From contig CALVDH010000007.1 in the NCBI GenBank assembly GCA_944326235.1, forward strand, positions 27,834 through 91,833: DNA of 64,000 nucleotides, written 5' to 3'. Of this stretch, positions 1-8,427 are shown one piece after another (the stretch's first letter is position 1; every line of letters begins with the position of its first letter). Source of the DNA: an uncultured Bacteroidales bacterium. GTDB taxonomy: Bacteria; Bacteroidota; Bacteroidia; Bacteroidales; UBA932. Under the pieces are notes generated by a model. It was not told the origin of the DNA, did not search any database, and saw only the letters and a program-made list of their open reading frames with translations. A program made the translations under genes and the position numbers.

Positions 1-2
1 TC

Positions 3-971
3 CTGTACCGTGAGCATATTTCCGGTGCATACATCTCCTACGACCGCCAGTGGAACGAAGTCCTGTGGAGCACGGCCGGCCTGCGCGGAGAATACACCCG
101 CATCTCCGGCAGACAAGAGGCGACCGGAGAGGAGGTGAGCCAGAACTACTTCAATATGTTCCCGTCCGCCTCGGTGATGCTGAATCTCGACGAGGGGAGA
201 CACAGCCTCATGCTGGACTACCGGATGAACATCGACCGGCCTTTCTACACCCACCTCAACCCGTTCAGGATATGGACCACGAAGAATACCTTCAGCACCG
301 GTAATCCGCAGCTGAGCGCAGCACTTGCACACGAATTGATACTGAATTACACTTTCCTATACGACTACACCGTCGCCGTAATGTGGATGAATTCCGGCAA
401 TGCCATTTTCGACTACGACGAATACATCGGAAACGACGTCATGAAATCCTCCACAGGGAATTTCGGCACCCACAACATGCTGCATCTGACAGCCGATATC
501 AACAAACGCCTGCTAAACGGCATCTGGGAGATCCGCCTGAATGCCTCCGCCGGCTACGAGACTCTTGACGCCGCTCTCGGTGAGACCGATATGTCCTACT
601 CCACCTGGTACTGGATGGCAGACCTGCGCAACACTGTGAACCTCTCCCGGCAGCACGGCCTGCTCATGATCCTCTCCTACAGCTATAGCTCCCCCATGCG
701 CTCCCTGACCTGGAAAGTGCCTGAGAGGCATTATCTGAATCTCTCCATCTCCAAGCAGTTCGACTTCGGAGGCACGCTGAGCCTCGAGGCCACCGACCTG
801 CTCGGCACCTTCGGCCCGCAGCATTTCTCCACCGCGGCCTACACCTACCGCCGCGAGTGGCAGACCTGGTCCGGCCTCGTAACCCTCTCCTGGCGCCAGA
901 GCTTCGGCCGCAAATACGTCCGTCAGGCCGAGGACCGCTCCGCCGGCGGCCTTTCCCGACGAATTAAATAA
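3..971 (+). CDS. Outer-membrane beta-barrel family protein, C-terminal part
   Basis: The frame is open from the window edge to the stop at 969-971, so the 5' part lies outside the window. The translation resembles the C-terminal barrel of TonB-receptor-like outer-membrane proteins of Bacteroidota (OMP beta-barrel family PF14905): alternating aromatic/polar strands, and a segment with RPFYTHLNPF followed by GNPQL, which is typical of that family where RP.Y..LNPF precedes GNP.L. No plug or carboxypeptidase-like N-terminal domain is visible because of truncation. These proteins sit in the outer membrane; substrate cannot be told. The next gene downstream has its own promoter, so this is probably the end of a transcription unit. 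Confidence 0.8.
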   Translation: MYREHISGAYISYDRQWNEVLWSTAGLRGEYTRISGRQEATGEEVSQNYFNMFPSASVMLNLDEGRHSLMLDYRMNIDRPFYTHLNPFRIWTTKNTFSTGNPQLSAALAHELILNYTFLYDYTVAVMWMNSGNAIFDYDEYIGNDVMKSSTGNFGTHNMLHLTADINKRLLNGIWEIRLNASAGYETLDAALGETDMSYSTWYWMADLRNTVNLSRQHGLLMILSYSYSSPMRSLTWKVPERHYLNLSISKQFDFGGTLSLEATDLLGTFGPQHFSTAAYTYRREWQTWSGLVTLSWRQSFGRKYVRQAEDRSAGGLSRRIK

Positions 972-990
972 CAACTTATTTACCACCTAT

Positions 991-1022
991 TTTGCTTTTC
1001 TTGAAGGGAAAATGTATTTTTG
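991..1022 (+). promoter_or_regulatory. Bacteroidota-type promoter of the DUF3791/DUF3990 cassette
   Basis: TTTG at 991-994 and TATTTTTG at 1015-1022 are separated by exactly 20 bp, fitting the Bacteroidota consensus TTTG-N~20-TAnnTTTG. Transcription would start near 1029, about 23 nt before the ATG at 1052. It supports reading the cassette as an independent unit rather than a continuation of the outer-membrane protein gene. Confidence 0.7.
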
Positions 1023-1051
1023 TCTTGAATAATCAGAAAACGGGAATTATC

Positions 1052-1276
1052 ATGGGTACAGAAATACGAAATAAGGTTGAGTATATCGTTGTCATGATTG
1101 CCGAATTTGCCAAGGCAAAACATTTAACTGAAAGTCAGGCATTCCGGTATCTCAAACGGTTTGATGCCATAAAGTTTTTGAATGAGCACTACGGTATTGC
1201 GCATACCTTGCGCATGGAGGATGTTCTGAACGACATAACTGATTATTGCCGCCGTCATGGAGGGGCGATAGCATGA
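1052..1276 (+). CDS. DUF3791 family protein, first gene of a four-gene cassette
   Basis: A 74-residue protein, largely helical, resembling DUF3791 (VEYIVVMIAEFAKAK, LTESQAFRYL, GIAHTLRMEDV, DITDYCRRHGG). I chose the ATG at 1052 because the upstream TTG at 992 lies inside the promoter. DUF3791 proteins are usually found beside DUF3990 genes, as here. The stop overlaps the ATG of the DUF3990 gene (ATGA at 1273-1276), so the two are probably translationally coupled. Function is not established; small size and pairing with an ADP-ribosyltransferase-like partner suggest an antitoxin or accessory subunit, which is inference. Base composition is lower in GC than the surrounding housekeeping genes. 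Confidence 0.8.
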   Translation: MGTEIRNKVEYIVVMIAEFAKAKHLTESQAFRYLKRFDAIKFLNEHYGIAHTLRMEDVLNDITDYCRRHGGAIA

Positions 1277-1758
1277 AACTGTACCATGGATCCACTGTCG
1301 TAATCGACAAGATTGATCTTTCTGTCTCAAAGCCCAACAAAGACTTCGGAAAGGGCTTCTATCTTTCAGACAATAAGCAACAGGCATATGAAATGGCATC
1401 ATACAAGGCCGCACAGCTTGACATGGAGCCTGTTGTAAACGTATTCGAATTTGATGAACGGATATTAACAGACAGCTTTTCACCTCTCAATATAAAACGT
1501 TTCGACAATTATTGTAAAGAATGGGCAGAATTTGTTTTCGCCAACCGCAGCAATGAAAACAGCGGTATTCCCATACACTGCTACGATATCGTATATGGTC
1601 CTATTGCCAACGACCGCGTAGGACTGCAGATCCGCAATTACATGGAGCACAATATAGACCTCGAGACATTTTTAGAACGACTGAAGTTCATACGCGGTAT
1701 CACGTTTCAATATTTTTTCGGAACGGAAAGAGCCATTAACCTACTGACAAAGATATGA
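1273..1758 (+). CDS. DUF3990 protein, ADP-ribosyltransferase-like
   Basis: A 161-residue protein starting MKLYHGS at 1273; a purine-rich GGAGG lies just upstream at about 1259. It resembles DUF3990, a family with an ADP-ribosyltransferase-like fold. Three spaced motifs look like the H-Y-E catalytic set of PARP-like enzymes: H5 in YHGS, Y30 in GKGFYLS, and E152 in GTERA near the C-terminus. All three are present, so the enzyme is probably active. Expected chemistry is transfer of ADP-ribose from NAD to an unknown target. It is sandwiched between two small DUF3791-like genes with 4-bp overlaps on both sides. A toxin role is inferred from architecture and not shown by the sequence. Confidence 0.75.
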   Translation: MKLYHGSTVVIDKIDLSVSKPNKDFGKGFYLSDNKQQAYEMASYKAAQLDMEPVVNVFEFDERILTDSFSPLNIKRFDNYCKEWAEFVFANRSNENSGIPIHCYDIVYGPIANDRVGLQIRNYMEHNIDLETFLERLKFIRGITFQYFFGTERAINLLTKI

Positions 1759-1973
1759 CTGGTGTTGAATACATGATGGAATGCATGACAAAGGACCTCG
1801 TTATCCTCTTGATGGAGCGCCGTCATATGGATATGGAATCAGCCCTTGATACATTGTATAATTCGGACACATTCAAAAAATTGCAAGATGTCCGCAGCGG
1901 CTTGTATTTCCAAAGTCCGCTATACGTATATGACTTCTTGGAAAAAGAGATTGAAACAGGCACTCCGGCCTGA
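1755..1973 (+). CDS. Second DUF3791-like small protein of the cassette
   Basis: A 72-residue protein, overlapping the DUF3990 stop by 4 bp (ATGA at 1755-1758). Its sequence (MTKDLVILLMERRHMDMESALDTL, then a C-terminal LYVYDFLEKE) has the layout of short DUF3791-type proteins found after DUF3990 genes but is clearly different from the first cassette gene, so it is probably a diverged paralogue, not a recent duplicate. Its stop (TGA at 1971-1973) shares one base with the ATG of the next gene. It probably binds the DUF3990 protein or the first DUF3791 protein; this is inference. Confidence 0.6.
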   Translation: MTGVEYMMECMTKDLVILLMERRHMDMESALDTLYNSDTFKKLQDVRSGLYFQSPLYVYDFLEKEIETGTPA

Positions 1974-2218
1974 TGATACGCAATCTCCGCCACGACATAG
2001 ATGCATATCTCGAGTCCGTCAGTGATGAAAAAGGTGGGGAGAAAATCCTCGAACTGCTGTCCGGGGACGGCAACCTGAGCGCAGCAGCCCTCGCCGCCCG
2101 CATCGGCATCACCCCGAAAGCCGTGGAAAAACACCTGGCACGCCTGAAAGCCGAAGGAAGGCTCCGGCGCGTAGGACCCGACAAAGGCGGCCACTGGATG
2201 GTGAATGGTAATCGGTAA
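1973..2218 (+). CDS. Small winged helix-turn-helix protein, last cassette gene
   Basis: An 81-residue protein with a C-terminal winged helix: a helix pair around LSAAALAARIGITPKAVEKH, a recognition helix LARLKAEGRL, and a wing ending in GGHWMV. This type of domain is common as the C-terminal module of Bacteroidota Fic and AAA proteins; the Fic protein at 18775-19875 has a similar one, also ending W-x-(V/I)-x-NGN. Here it is free-standing and starts on the last base of the previous stop codon. It may be the repressor of the cassette or the remnant of a larger gene. Codon use is more GC-rich than in the three genes before it, which hints at a different origin. Confidence 0.65.
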   Translation: MIRNLRHDIDAYLESVSDEKGGEKILELLSGDGNLSAAALAARIGITPKAVEKHLARLKAEGRLRRVGPDKGGHWMVNGNR

Positions 2219-2507
2219 GCACTGCAGCACCCTCAAATTACAACACCTTGGTGGTCAACACATTCCGTTAGGCCACTGATCTTTGCAGGTGCTTCGAAAA
2301 CGCCGAAAAGATCAGCGCTCAATTGTAAGCATCTGATTATCGAGTGATTACAAAACACCCCCGCTACCCTGCTTACCGTTGCAGAACACAGCACACACAC
2401 TGACCGGAGCACTACCTATACCAAGAGCCGCACTACCATGAGCCTATATTTCTTATCCTTGCCCTTTAATATATTTGATATATTTGTCACTATAATCACT
2501 GGATAAT
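2219..2507. other. Intergenic region with a 9-bp inverted repeat
   Basis: No gene is supported here. CTGATCTTT at 2276-2284 and its complement AAAGATCAG at 2307-2315 could form a hairpin with a 22-nt loop. It has no T-tract, so it is a weak terminator candidate for the cassette. The right end holds the promoter of the next gene. Confidence 0.4.
2470..2486 (+). promoter_or_regulatory. Two tandem TATATTTG -7 boxes before the propeller lipoprotein gene
   Basis: TATATTTG occurs at 2470-2477 and again at 2479-2486, both matching TAnnTTTG. The ATG is at 2508. CTTG at 2458-2461 could be the -33 element of the second box (17 bp spacing). Confidence 0.5.
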
Positions 2508-3551
2508 ATGAAAAATTTTCTTGCTTTTACACTTTCGATATCGGCAGCTGTAGTTGCCGCAGCATTTCTGGCCGCCTCCTGCAGCTCCACGGAAGAAGTC
2601 ACAGTCAGGCACCTGGAGCCGTCCCGGACAATCGACTCCTTCGGCGAGGAGATCTATATCTCGGACGGCATAATGTCCATAATAGAGGACGACGGATACT
2701 TATACTTCATGGAAAGAAAAATGAGTGGAATCATCAAGACAGATCAGGACATGAACCCGCTGACGGTCTTCGGGCGGAAGGGACGCGGACCGGGAGAGAC
2801 TGTCTTTGTCGAGACGTTCGGGGTGTCTGACAACGCTCTGTACATCAACGGCAACAACGATGATTTCCATGTCTTCAGCAAAGACTCGGCGGGGTACCTC
2901 AAAAACATCAGATACGGGCTGGAAGTAGGACGTCCGATGACCCGCAGACTGATTGTCGACGATAACGGCATCACCGCCACATACGGAGGGAAGTACACCA
3001 TCGGCGGAACTCCGATAGTGAGAATAGACACATCCGGACAGGTTACCGGATCTTACAAAGGAACTGTAGTCGGAGAGACTGACGGGCTGAAGGCCCTCAC
3101 GGAATGGGATATGTTCAAGACGGAAACGGGATATGCGGCTGTTGTCAAGATGGCACCGGTCATCGACCTGTACGATGAGGATATGAATCTTCTGAATTCG
3201 GTGGACATTTCCGATATCCCGGTAATAGAGCGGAAAGTCAAGGACATAGAAAAGAGCCGCGAGGCTTCGGCTCCGGGCACCCTGACCGTGTACTACCAGT
3301 TCGGCGACTCATATTACTCCGACGGAAAACTGTACATACTCTGTTTCACTGTGAACGATGATCCAGCTGACAATATGAAGAATCTATGCAATACCGTAGT
3401 CGTACTGGACGTAGACGGGGACACATGCAGATACACCGGACAATTGGTCCTCCCCGACAAATACTACTGGTGCATCTGCGTCACATCCGACGGCAGGCTC
3501 ATCGCCTCCAACGCCATGCAGTCGCAGCTTGAGGTATTTGACCTCCGGTAG
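2508..3551 (+). CDS. 6-bladed beta-propeller lipoprotein
   Basis: 347 residues. The signal peptide ends in a lipobox (LAASC, Cys25), so it is a lipoprotein. The rest matches the Bacteroidota 6-bladed beta-propeller / TolB-like families: repeated strand motifs and the signature FGRKGRGPGE near residue 85. Such proteins are surface or periplasmic binding scaffolds, often near transport or polysaccharide genes, but none is adjacent here. It stands alone, with its own promoter and 65 bp before the next gene. No catalytic residues can be assigned and the ligand is unknown. Confidence 0.75.
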   Translation: MKNFLAFTLSISAAVVAAAFLAASCSSTEEVTVRHLEPSRTIDSFGEEIYISDGIMSIIEDDGYLYFMERKMSGIIKTDQDMNPLTVFGRKGRGPGETVFVETFGVSDNALYINGNNDDFHVFSKDSAGYLKNIRYGLEVGRPMTRRLIVDDNGITATYGGKYTIGGTPIVRIDTSGQVTGSYKGTVVGETDGLKALTEWDMFKTETGYAAVVKMAPVIDLYDEDMNLLNSVDISDIPVIERKVKDIEKSREASAPGTLTVYYQFGDSYYSDGKLYILCFTVNDDPADNMKNLCNTVVVLDVDGDTCRYTGQLVLPDKYYWCICVTSDGRLIASNAMQSQLEVFDLR

Positions 3552-3575
3552 CGTCCATCTTACCGAAAAAAATCT

Positions 3576-3583
3576 TACATTTG
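3576..3583 (+). promoter_or_regulatory. -7 box of the S37 peptidase operon
   Basis: TACATTTG matches TAnnTTTG and lies 33 bp before the ATG at 3617. No good TTTG is seen at the expected upstream distance. Confidence 0.45.
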
Positions 3584-3616
3584 CGCAACGATTAAACAAC
3601 CAACCGAACAACCATT

Positions 3617-4936
3617 ATGCGCAGATTTACATTACTGACCATCGCGATGTTCGTCTTCTCGGTACTCGGAGTGCAGCTCCGGGCTCAGGAGGCGACGCTG
3701 GCGGACCGCATCGCCGCCCTGCCCCAGGTAAAGGACGTGCAGGAGCTGGAGAGCACTCAGTTCGCCGAGAAATATTTAGTGATATTCGAGCAGCCCATCG
3801 ACCACGAGAACCCCGACATGGGCACTTTCACCCAGAGGGTCTACGTGTGCGCCGTGCATCCTGACAGCGCCACCGTGGTGGTGACCGAGGGCTACGGCGC
3901 CCAGTATGCGGCCAGTCCCCGCTACCGCGACGAGATCTCGGCCCTGTTCAACACGAACAACATCGTGGTCGAGCACCGCTACTTCCTCGAGTCCACCCCC
4001 TACCCCGGCAAGTCTCCCGAGGAGGTCAACTGGGACTACATGAACGCCCCCAATGCAGCCGCTGACCTGCACGAGGTAGTGACCGCCCTGAAGAACGTCT
4101 TCGACGGCAAGTGGATCTCCACCGGTATCAGCAAGGGAGGCCAGACCACCATGCTCTACCGCGCCTACTATCCTGAGGACGTGGACTTCTCCGTACCCTA
4201 CGTAGGCCCTCTGTGCCGCGGCGCATACGACGGCCGTCATGAGCCCTTCATCGCAGAATACGTGGGCACACCCGCCGACCGCGAGGCCGTCAGGAACTTC
4301 CAGATCGAGCTGCTGCTCCGCAAGGACCGTCTGATGCCCATGTACGACTCCCTGTGCAAGGCCCGCGAGTACGAGTTCCGCGCTCCCGTGGACGAGATCT
4401 ACGACTACAGCGTGCTGGAATTCTCCTTCGCCTTCTGGCAGTGGGGCTACCCTGTATCCGAGATACCCGGCAAGGACGCTTCGGACCGCGAGGTATTCGA
4501 CTACATGATGAAAGTCAGCTCCCCTGACTATTTCGTAAAATGGAGCGTCACCTCGCCCTTCTTCGTACAGGCAGCCCAGGAACTGGGATACTACGGCTAC
4601 GACATGAAGCCTTTCAAGAAGTACCGGAAGTATTTCAGCATCAAGAATACCGACAATTACCTTACACGGCTTATGCTGCCCCAGAACCGTGAGTTCCCCT
4701 TCAGCGACTATCTCTACAACAAGATCTCCGCTTTCCTGCTCGCCACCGATGCCCGCATGCTCTTCATCTACGGACAGTTCGACCCCTGGTCAGCAGTAAT
4801 GCCCGCTGACCCCCACAAGGACAACATCAAGTTCTTCATCCAGCCCGGAGGCAGCCACAGAGCCCGAATAGCGACTTTCGATGAAGCGACCCAGAAAGAG
4901 ATCAAATCCATCCTGAGCCAGTGGCTGTATGAGTAA
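3617..4936 (+). CDS. S37-family secreted serine peptidase (tripeptidyl aminopeptidase type)
   Basis: 439 residues with a cleavable signal peptide ending near LRAQEA. The protein matches the Streptomyces PS-10 / S37 peptidase family (PF05576): the EQPIDHENPDMGTFTQR block at residues 58-74, then the nucleophile motif GISKGG with Ser172. The rest of the triad is plausibly Asp389 (YGQFDPW) and His414 (GGSHRA), in the order Ser-Asp-His of an alpha/beta hydrolase. It would release tripeptides from N-termini of peptides in the periplasm or outside the cell. Its stop overlaps the start of the next gene by 8 bp, so the two are co-translated. Confidence 0.85.
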   Translation: MRRFTLLTIAMFVFSVLGVQLRAQEATLADRIAALPQVKDVQELESTQFAEKYLVIFEQPIDHENPDMGTFTQRVYVCAVHPDSATVVVTEGYGAQYAASPRYRDEISALFNTNNIVVEHRYFLESTPYPGKSPEEVNWDYMNAPNAAADLHEVVTALKNVFDGKWISTGISKGGQTTMLYRAYYPEDVDFSVPYVGPLCRGAYDGRHEPFIAEYVGTPADREAVRNFQIELLLRKDRLMPMYDSLCKAREYEFRAPVDEIYDYSVLEFSFAFWQWGYPVSEIPGKDASDREVFDYMMKVSSPDYFVKWSVTSPFFVQAAQELGYYGYDMKPFKKYRKYFSIKNTDNYLTRLMLPQNREFPFSDYLYNKISAFLLATDARMLFIYGQFDPWSAVMPADPHKDNIKFFIQPGGSHRARIATFDEATQKEIKSILSQWLYE

Positions 4937-5852
4937 TCTCCCACAGTTCAAGGACATAGAATTAAACGACAAGGAGTGGGCCGACCCGCTCCTTGCTGTT
5001 TCCGACTACCGGGCCACAGAGTACTGCTTCACCTCGCTGTACATCTGGGCCCGGTTCTTCGGAACCCGCATCGCCCGGTGGAAGGACTGGCTGCTCATCC
5101 GCTCCGACGGGGAGGAGGGCTGCGCCAACTACATTTTTCCCGCAGGAAGCGGAGACATAGCCGAAGTTCTGGATACAATGGAGGAGGATGCCGCCCGCAT
5201 CGGGAGACGCCCTGTCCTCTGGACCGTCGCCGATGTGAAGGCCCGCCTCGAGGAAATGTTCCCCGGCCGCTACGAATTTTCCCCTGTCCGCCGCTCCTTC
5301 GACTATCTCTACGAGACGGAGAAGATGGTCTCCCTCGCCGGAAAGAAATATCAGCCCAAGCGCAATTTCATCTCCCGTTTCAAAACTCAGAACCCGGACT
5401 GGACCTACGAGAGCATCTGTCCGGACGGTGACCCGGAGCTGTGCCGCCGGCAGCTGGAGGAATGCAGGACAATGACCGACGAGTGGTGCGCCCTCAACGG
5501 CTGCATCCACAACGAGTCGATGCAGATGGAGGCCTGCGCGGTGCGCAAGGCCCTGGAGGACTTCGTCCCCCTGCGGCTCAGCGGAGGAATGCTGCGCAGC
5601 GGCGGCCGCCTGGTGGCCTACACCCTCGGCGAGCGGCTCAACTCCGATACTTTCATCGTGCATGTCGAGAAGGCATTTTCCGATGTTACGGGGGCCTATC
5701 CCATGATCAACCGCACCTTCCTCGAGCACGAGGCGGCCGGCCTGCAGTACGTCAACCGGGAGGACGACGCCGGGGATGAGGGCCTGCGCAAGGCCAAGCT
5801 GTCCTACCATCCGGCATATATGTTGGAAAAATATTTGGCAGTTCCGCGATAA
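4929..5852 (+). CDS. DUF2156 (phosphatidylglycerol lysyltransferase C-domain-like) protein
   Basis: 307 residues, soluble, with no membrane segments. It resembles the DUF2156 / LPG_synthase_C family (PF09924), a double GNAT fold shared with the cytosolic part of MprF. Characteristic blocks are FTSLYIWARF near residue 35, KKYQPKRNFISRF near 140 and the C-terminal VNREDDAGDEGLRKAKLSY. Short DUF2156 proteins lacking the MprF flippase are common in Bacteroidota and their acyl/aminoacyl acceptor is not known. The start is the ATG at 4929 inside the end of the peptidase gene. Confidence 0.8.
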   Translation: MSNLPQFKDIELNDKEWADPLLAVSDYRATEYCFTSLYIWARFFGTRIARWKDWLLIRSDGEEGCANYIFPAGSGDIAEVLDTMEEDAARIGRRPVLWTVADVKARLEEMFPGRYEFSPVRRSFDYLYETEKMVSLAGKKYQPKRNFISRFKTQNPDWTYESICPDGDPELCRRQLEECRTMTDEWCALNGCIHNESMQMEACAVRKALEDFVPLRLSGGMLRSGGRLVAYTLGERLNSDTFIVHVEKAFSDVTGAYPMINRTFLEHEAAGLQYVNREDDAGDEGLRKAKLSYHPAYMLEKYLAVPR

Positions 5853-5885
5853 GTGCTTTTCTTTGCAGCCTATTTTTAAAAATCG

Positions 5886-6524
5886 ATGGGTCTATATAAA
5901 CGAGAAAAATTAGAAAACGGGGCGGAGATATGCGTATGGGAGATCTCCGAGGACGAAGACGACTTGCGCCGGCTGTGCGCCCCCATTCCCAGCGATGAGC
6001 TCGAGGAGCTCGAAATCACCAAAAGCCCCGCACGGCGCAAGGAGAAACTGGCCGTAAGGGCTCTTCTCAACGAAATGTTTCCCGAGAAACTCTATCTCGG
6101 ACATCACGACAACGGCAAACCCTATCTTCAGAACTGCGCCGTGGAGATCAGCATCTCCCACTGCGCCCGCTTCGCAGCCGTCATCGCCCATCCCGAAGAG
6201 AGCGTGGGCATAGACATCGAGAGCCTCGGCCGCGACTTCTCGGCAGTGGAGCGCAAGGCCCTCTCCGAGGACGAGAAGGACGACCTCTCGGACCACAACA
6301 CCAATCAGCAGCTGGCCATCTACTGGTGCGCCAAGGAAGCCATCTACAAGCGTATGTCCCGCAACGGTGTGGACTTCGCGCGGCAGATAGAGGTGGAGCG
6401 CTTCACCCCCCGCGACGAGGGCGAACTGGAGGCCACCTTCATCCACAAGGACGGGGAGGAAGAGACTTTCGAGCTCAATTACGAGATCTTCGACGGCCAC
6501 GTCATGGTCTGGCTCGTCGGATAA
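5886..6524 (+). CDS. 4'-phosphopantetheinyl transferase superfamily protein
   Basis: 212 residues, the length of Sfp-type enzymes. The Mg-binding motif VGIDIE is present (Asp110, Glu112), as is the second motif WCAKEAIYK (Trp147, Lys150, Glu151), and ISISHC precedes them. It transfers phosphopantetheine from CoA to a carrier protein serine in the cytoplasm. No carrier protein, polyketide or peptide synthetase gene is nearby, so it may serve fatty-acid ACP or an aryl-polyene type cluster elsewhere. It follows the DUF2156 gene by 33 bp in the same direction. Confidence 0.9.
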   Translation: MGLYKREKLENGAEICVWEISEDEDDLRRLCAPIPSDELEELEITKSPARRKEKLAVRALLNEMFPEKLYLGHHDNGKPYLQNCAVEISISHCARFAAVIAHPEESVGIDIESLGRDFSAVERKALSEDEKDDLSDHNTNQQLAIYWCAKEAIYKRMSRNGVDFARQIEVERFTPRDEGELEATFIHKDGEEETFELNYEIFDGHVMVWLVG

Positions 6525-6593
6525 CTGTCAGTTTTTTTGCATTTTAGGTAGTTTCTGGCTAACTTGCAGACTGAACCGTTAAATCAGTCTGCC

Positions 6594-7058
6594 ATGTTTC
6601 ACCGTCTTACAAATCTTACACTCAATATAGTCGCCACGATGGCGATGCTCTCCGGTTTCCTGCCCATGCGCTCGTGGGAGCGGCTGGAGGGAGTGCCCGT
6701 GCCGAATCACTTCGACATCCACGGAGTGGTGGACGGAGTCGGAGACAGGGGCATCCTGCTCACCCTCGCGCTCATCGGCCTCGGCATCTACATCATCATG
6801 ATTCTGGCCCAGTGCTTCCCCAAGGTGGTGAACCTTCCCGTTCCCGCCCGGAAAGCCGAAGCCGCCAGAGCCGCCAAGACGGACTTAGCCGCACAGATGA
6901 ACCTCCTGCTCTGCCTGCTCCTGTCCTTCGGAGCCAACTCCACGCTCTCGGTGGCCGCAGGCAAGACGCAGACGCTGAATATGTGGTTCGTCTGGGGGAT
7001 AGTGGCCCTGGCTCTGGTCTGCATCGGCATTGCCATTTTCCGCACTTACCGCAGATAA
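6594..7058 (+). CDS. DUF1648-containing small membrane protein
   Basis: 154 residues from the ATG at 6594; a TTG at 6564 would add ten residues but the ATG fits better. Four hydrophobic segments are visible (about residues 5-22, 50-68, 93-112 and 125-145). Between the first two lies VPNHFDIHGVVDGVGDRG, matching the DUF1648 signature (P.HF...G..D..G.K) seen at the N-terminus of SdpI-like proteins. SdpI gives immunity to a peptide toxin in Bacillus, but isolated DUF1648 proteins have no established role, so I assign none. Confidence 0.6.
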   Translation: MFHRLTNLTLNIVATMAMLSGFLPMRSWERLEGVPVPNHFDIHGVVDGVGDRGILLTLALIGLGIYIIMILAQCFPKVVNLPVPARKAEAARAAKTDLAAQMNLLLCLLLSFGANSTLSVAAGKTQTLNMWFVWGIVALALVCIGIAIFRTYRR

Positions 7059-7079
7059 CCTATTTTGAATAAAAATAAC

Positions 7080-7087
7080 TACCTTTG
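7080..7087 (+). promoter_or_regulatory. -7 box of tyrS operon
   Basis: TACCTTTG matches TAnnTTTG, 38 bp before the tyrS ATG. TTTG at 7064-7067 is closer (12 bp) than the usual 19-21 bp. Confidence 0.5.
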
Positions 7088-7125
7088 CGCGGATATTCAA
7101 AAGCAAAGCAGTTATTTTTCATACG

Positions 7126-8415
7126 ATGAAGAATTTTATCGAAGACCTCAAATGGAGGGGCATGATCCAGGATATCATGCCCGGAACTGAAGAACTCCTT
7201 TCAAAAGAGCAGTGCACTGCATACGTGGGCATCGACCCCACGGCTGATTCGCTGCACATCGGTCATCTGGTCAGCGTCATGATGCTCAAGCACTTCCAGG
7301 ACGCCGGCCACCGTCCCATCTCCCTCATCGGCGGAGCCACCGGCATGATCGGCGACCCCTCGATGAAGTCCCAGGAGCGTAACCTTCTCGATGAGGCTAC
7401 CCTGCGCCACAACCAGGAGTGCATCAAGGCCCAGCTCTCCAAGTTCATCGACTTCGAGAGCGACGCTCCCAACGCCGCCATCTTAGTCAACAACTACGAC
7501 TGGATGAAGGACTGGAGATTCCTCGACTTCACCCGCGAGATAGGCAAGCTGATCACCGTCAACTACATGATGGCCAAGGACTCCGTCAAGAAGAGACTCA
7601 GCGGTGAGGGCCGCGAGGGCATGTCGTTCACCGAGTTCACCTACCAGCTCCTCCAGGGCTACGACTTCACATACCTCTACGAGCACTACGGCTGCAAGCT
7701 CCAGATGGGCGGCAGCGACCAGTGGGGCAACATCACCACCGGCACCGAGCTCATCCGCCGCAAGCTCGGCGGCGAGGCCTACGGACTGACCTGGCCCCTG
7801 ATGACCAAGTCCGACGGCGGCAAGTTCGGCAAGACCGAGAAGGGCAATATCTGGCTCTCCCCGGAATACACCACCCCCTACGCATTCTACCAGTTCTGGC
7901 TCAACGTCAGCGACGAGGACGCCGCCAGATACATCAAGATATTCACCACCCTCAGCCGCGAGGAGATAGAGGCCGCAGTGGCAGAGCACGCCAAGGCGCC
8001 CCATATGCGCGAGCTCCAGAAACTGCTCGCCCGCGAGATTACCGTCATGGTACACGGACAGGAGGAGTACGGCAAGGCCGTGGACGCTTCCCAGATACTC
8101 TTCGGAAAGTCCACATCCGAGACCCTGCGCTCGCTCGACGAGAGGACCTTCCTCTCCGTATTCGACGGCGTACCCCAGTACAGCCTGAGCAAGGATGTCC
8201 TCCCGCAGAATGTCATCGACCTGCTGGCTGTCACCACCGACGTATTCCCCTCCAAGGGCGAATGCCGCAAGATGATCCAGGGCGGCGGCCTGTCCATCAA
8301 CAAGGACCGCTGCGACTCGGCCGACCGCACCGTCAGCGCCGAGGACCTGATCGACGGCAAGTACATCCTCGCCCAGAAAGGCAAGAAGAACTACTACATC
8401 CTGAAATTTGAATAG
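7126..8415 (+). CDS. tyrS: Tyrosine--tRNA ligase
   Basis: 429 residues, full length for bacterial TyrRS. It charges tRNA-Tyr with tyrosine in the cytoplasm. The class I HIGH motif is at residues 44-47 ([10 protein letters not shown]) and the KMSKS equivalent is KFGKT; the tyrosine pocket block [25 protein letters not shown] is split here as [10 protein letters not shown] and [10 protein letters not shown]. The C-terminal part is an S4-like RNA-binding domain ([11 protein letters not shown]). It starts a three-gene run with rbfA 12 bp and the permease 4 bp further on, so translation, ribosome maturation and envelope lipoprotein transport appear co-transcribed. Confidence 0.97.
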   Translation: MKNFIEDLKWRGMIQDIMPGTEELLSKEQCTAYVGIDPTADSLHIGHLVSVMMLKHFQDAGHRPISLIGGATGMIGDPSMKSQERNLLDEATLRHNQECIKAQLSKFIDFESDAPNAAILVNNYDWMKDWRFLDFTREIGKLITVNYMMAKDSVKKRLSGEGREGMSFTEFTYQLLQGYDFTYLYEHYGCKLQMGGSDQWGNITTGTELIRRKLGGEAYGLTWPLMTKSDGGKFGKTEKGNIWLSPEYTTPYAFYQFWLNVSDEDAARYIKIFTTLSREEIEAAVAEHAKAPHMRELQKLLAREITVMVHGQEEYGKAVDASQILFGKSTSETLRSLDERTFLSVFDGVPQYSLSKDVLPQNVIDLLAVTTDVFPSKGECRKMIQGGGLSINKDRCDSADRTVSAEDLIDGKYILAQKGKKNYYILKFE

Positions 8416-8427
8416 GAGGCCGCCGCT

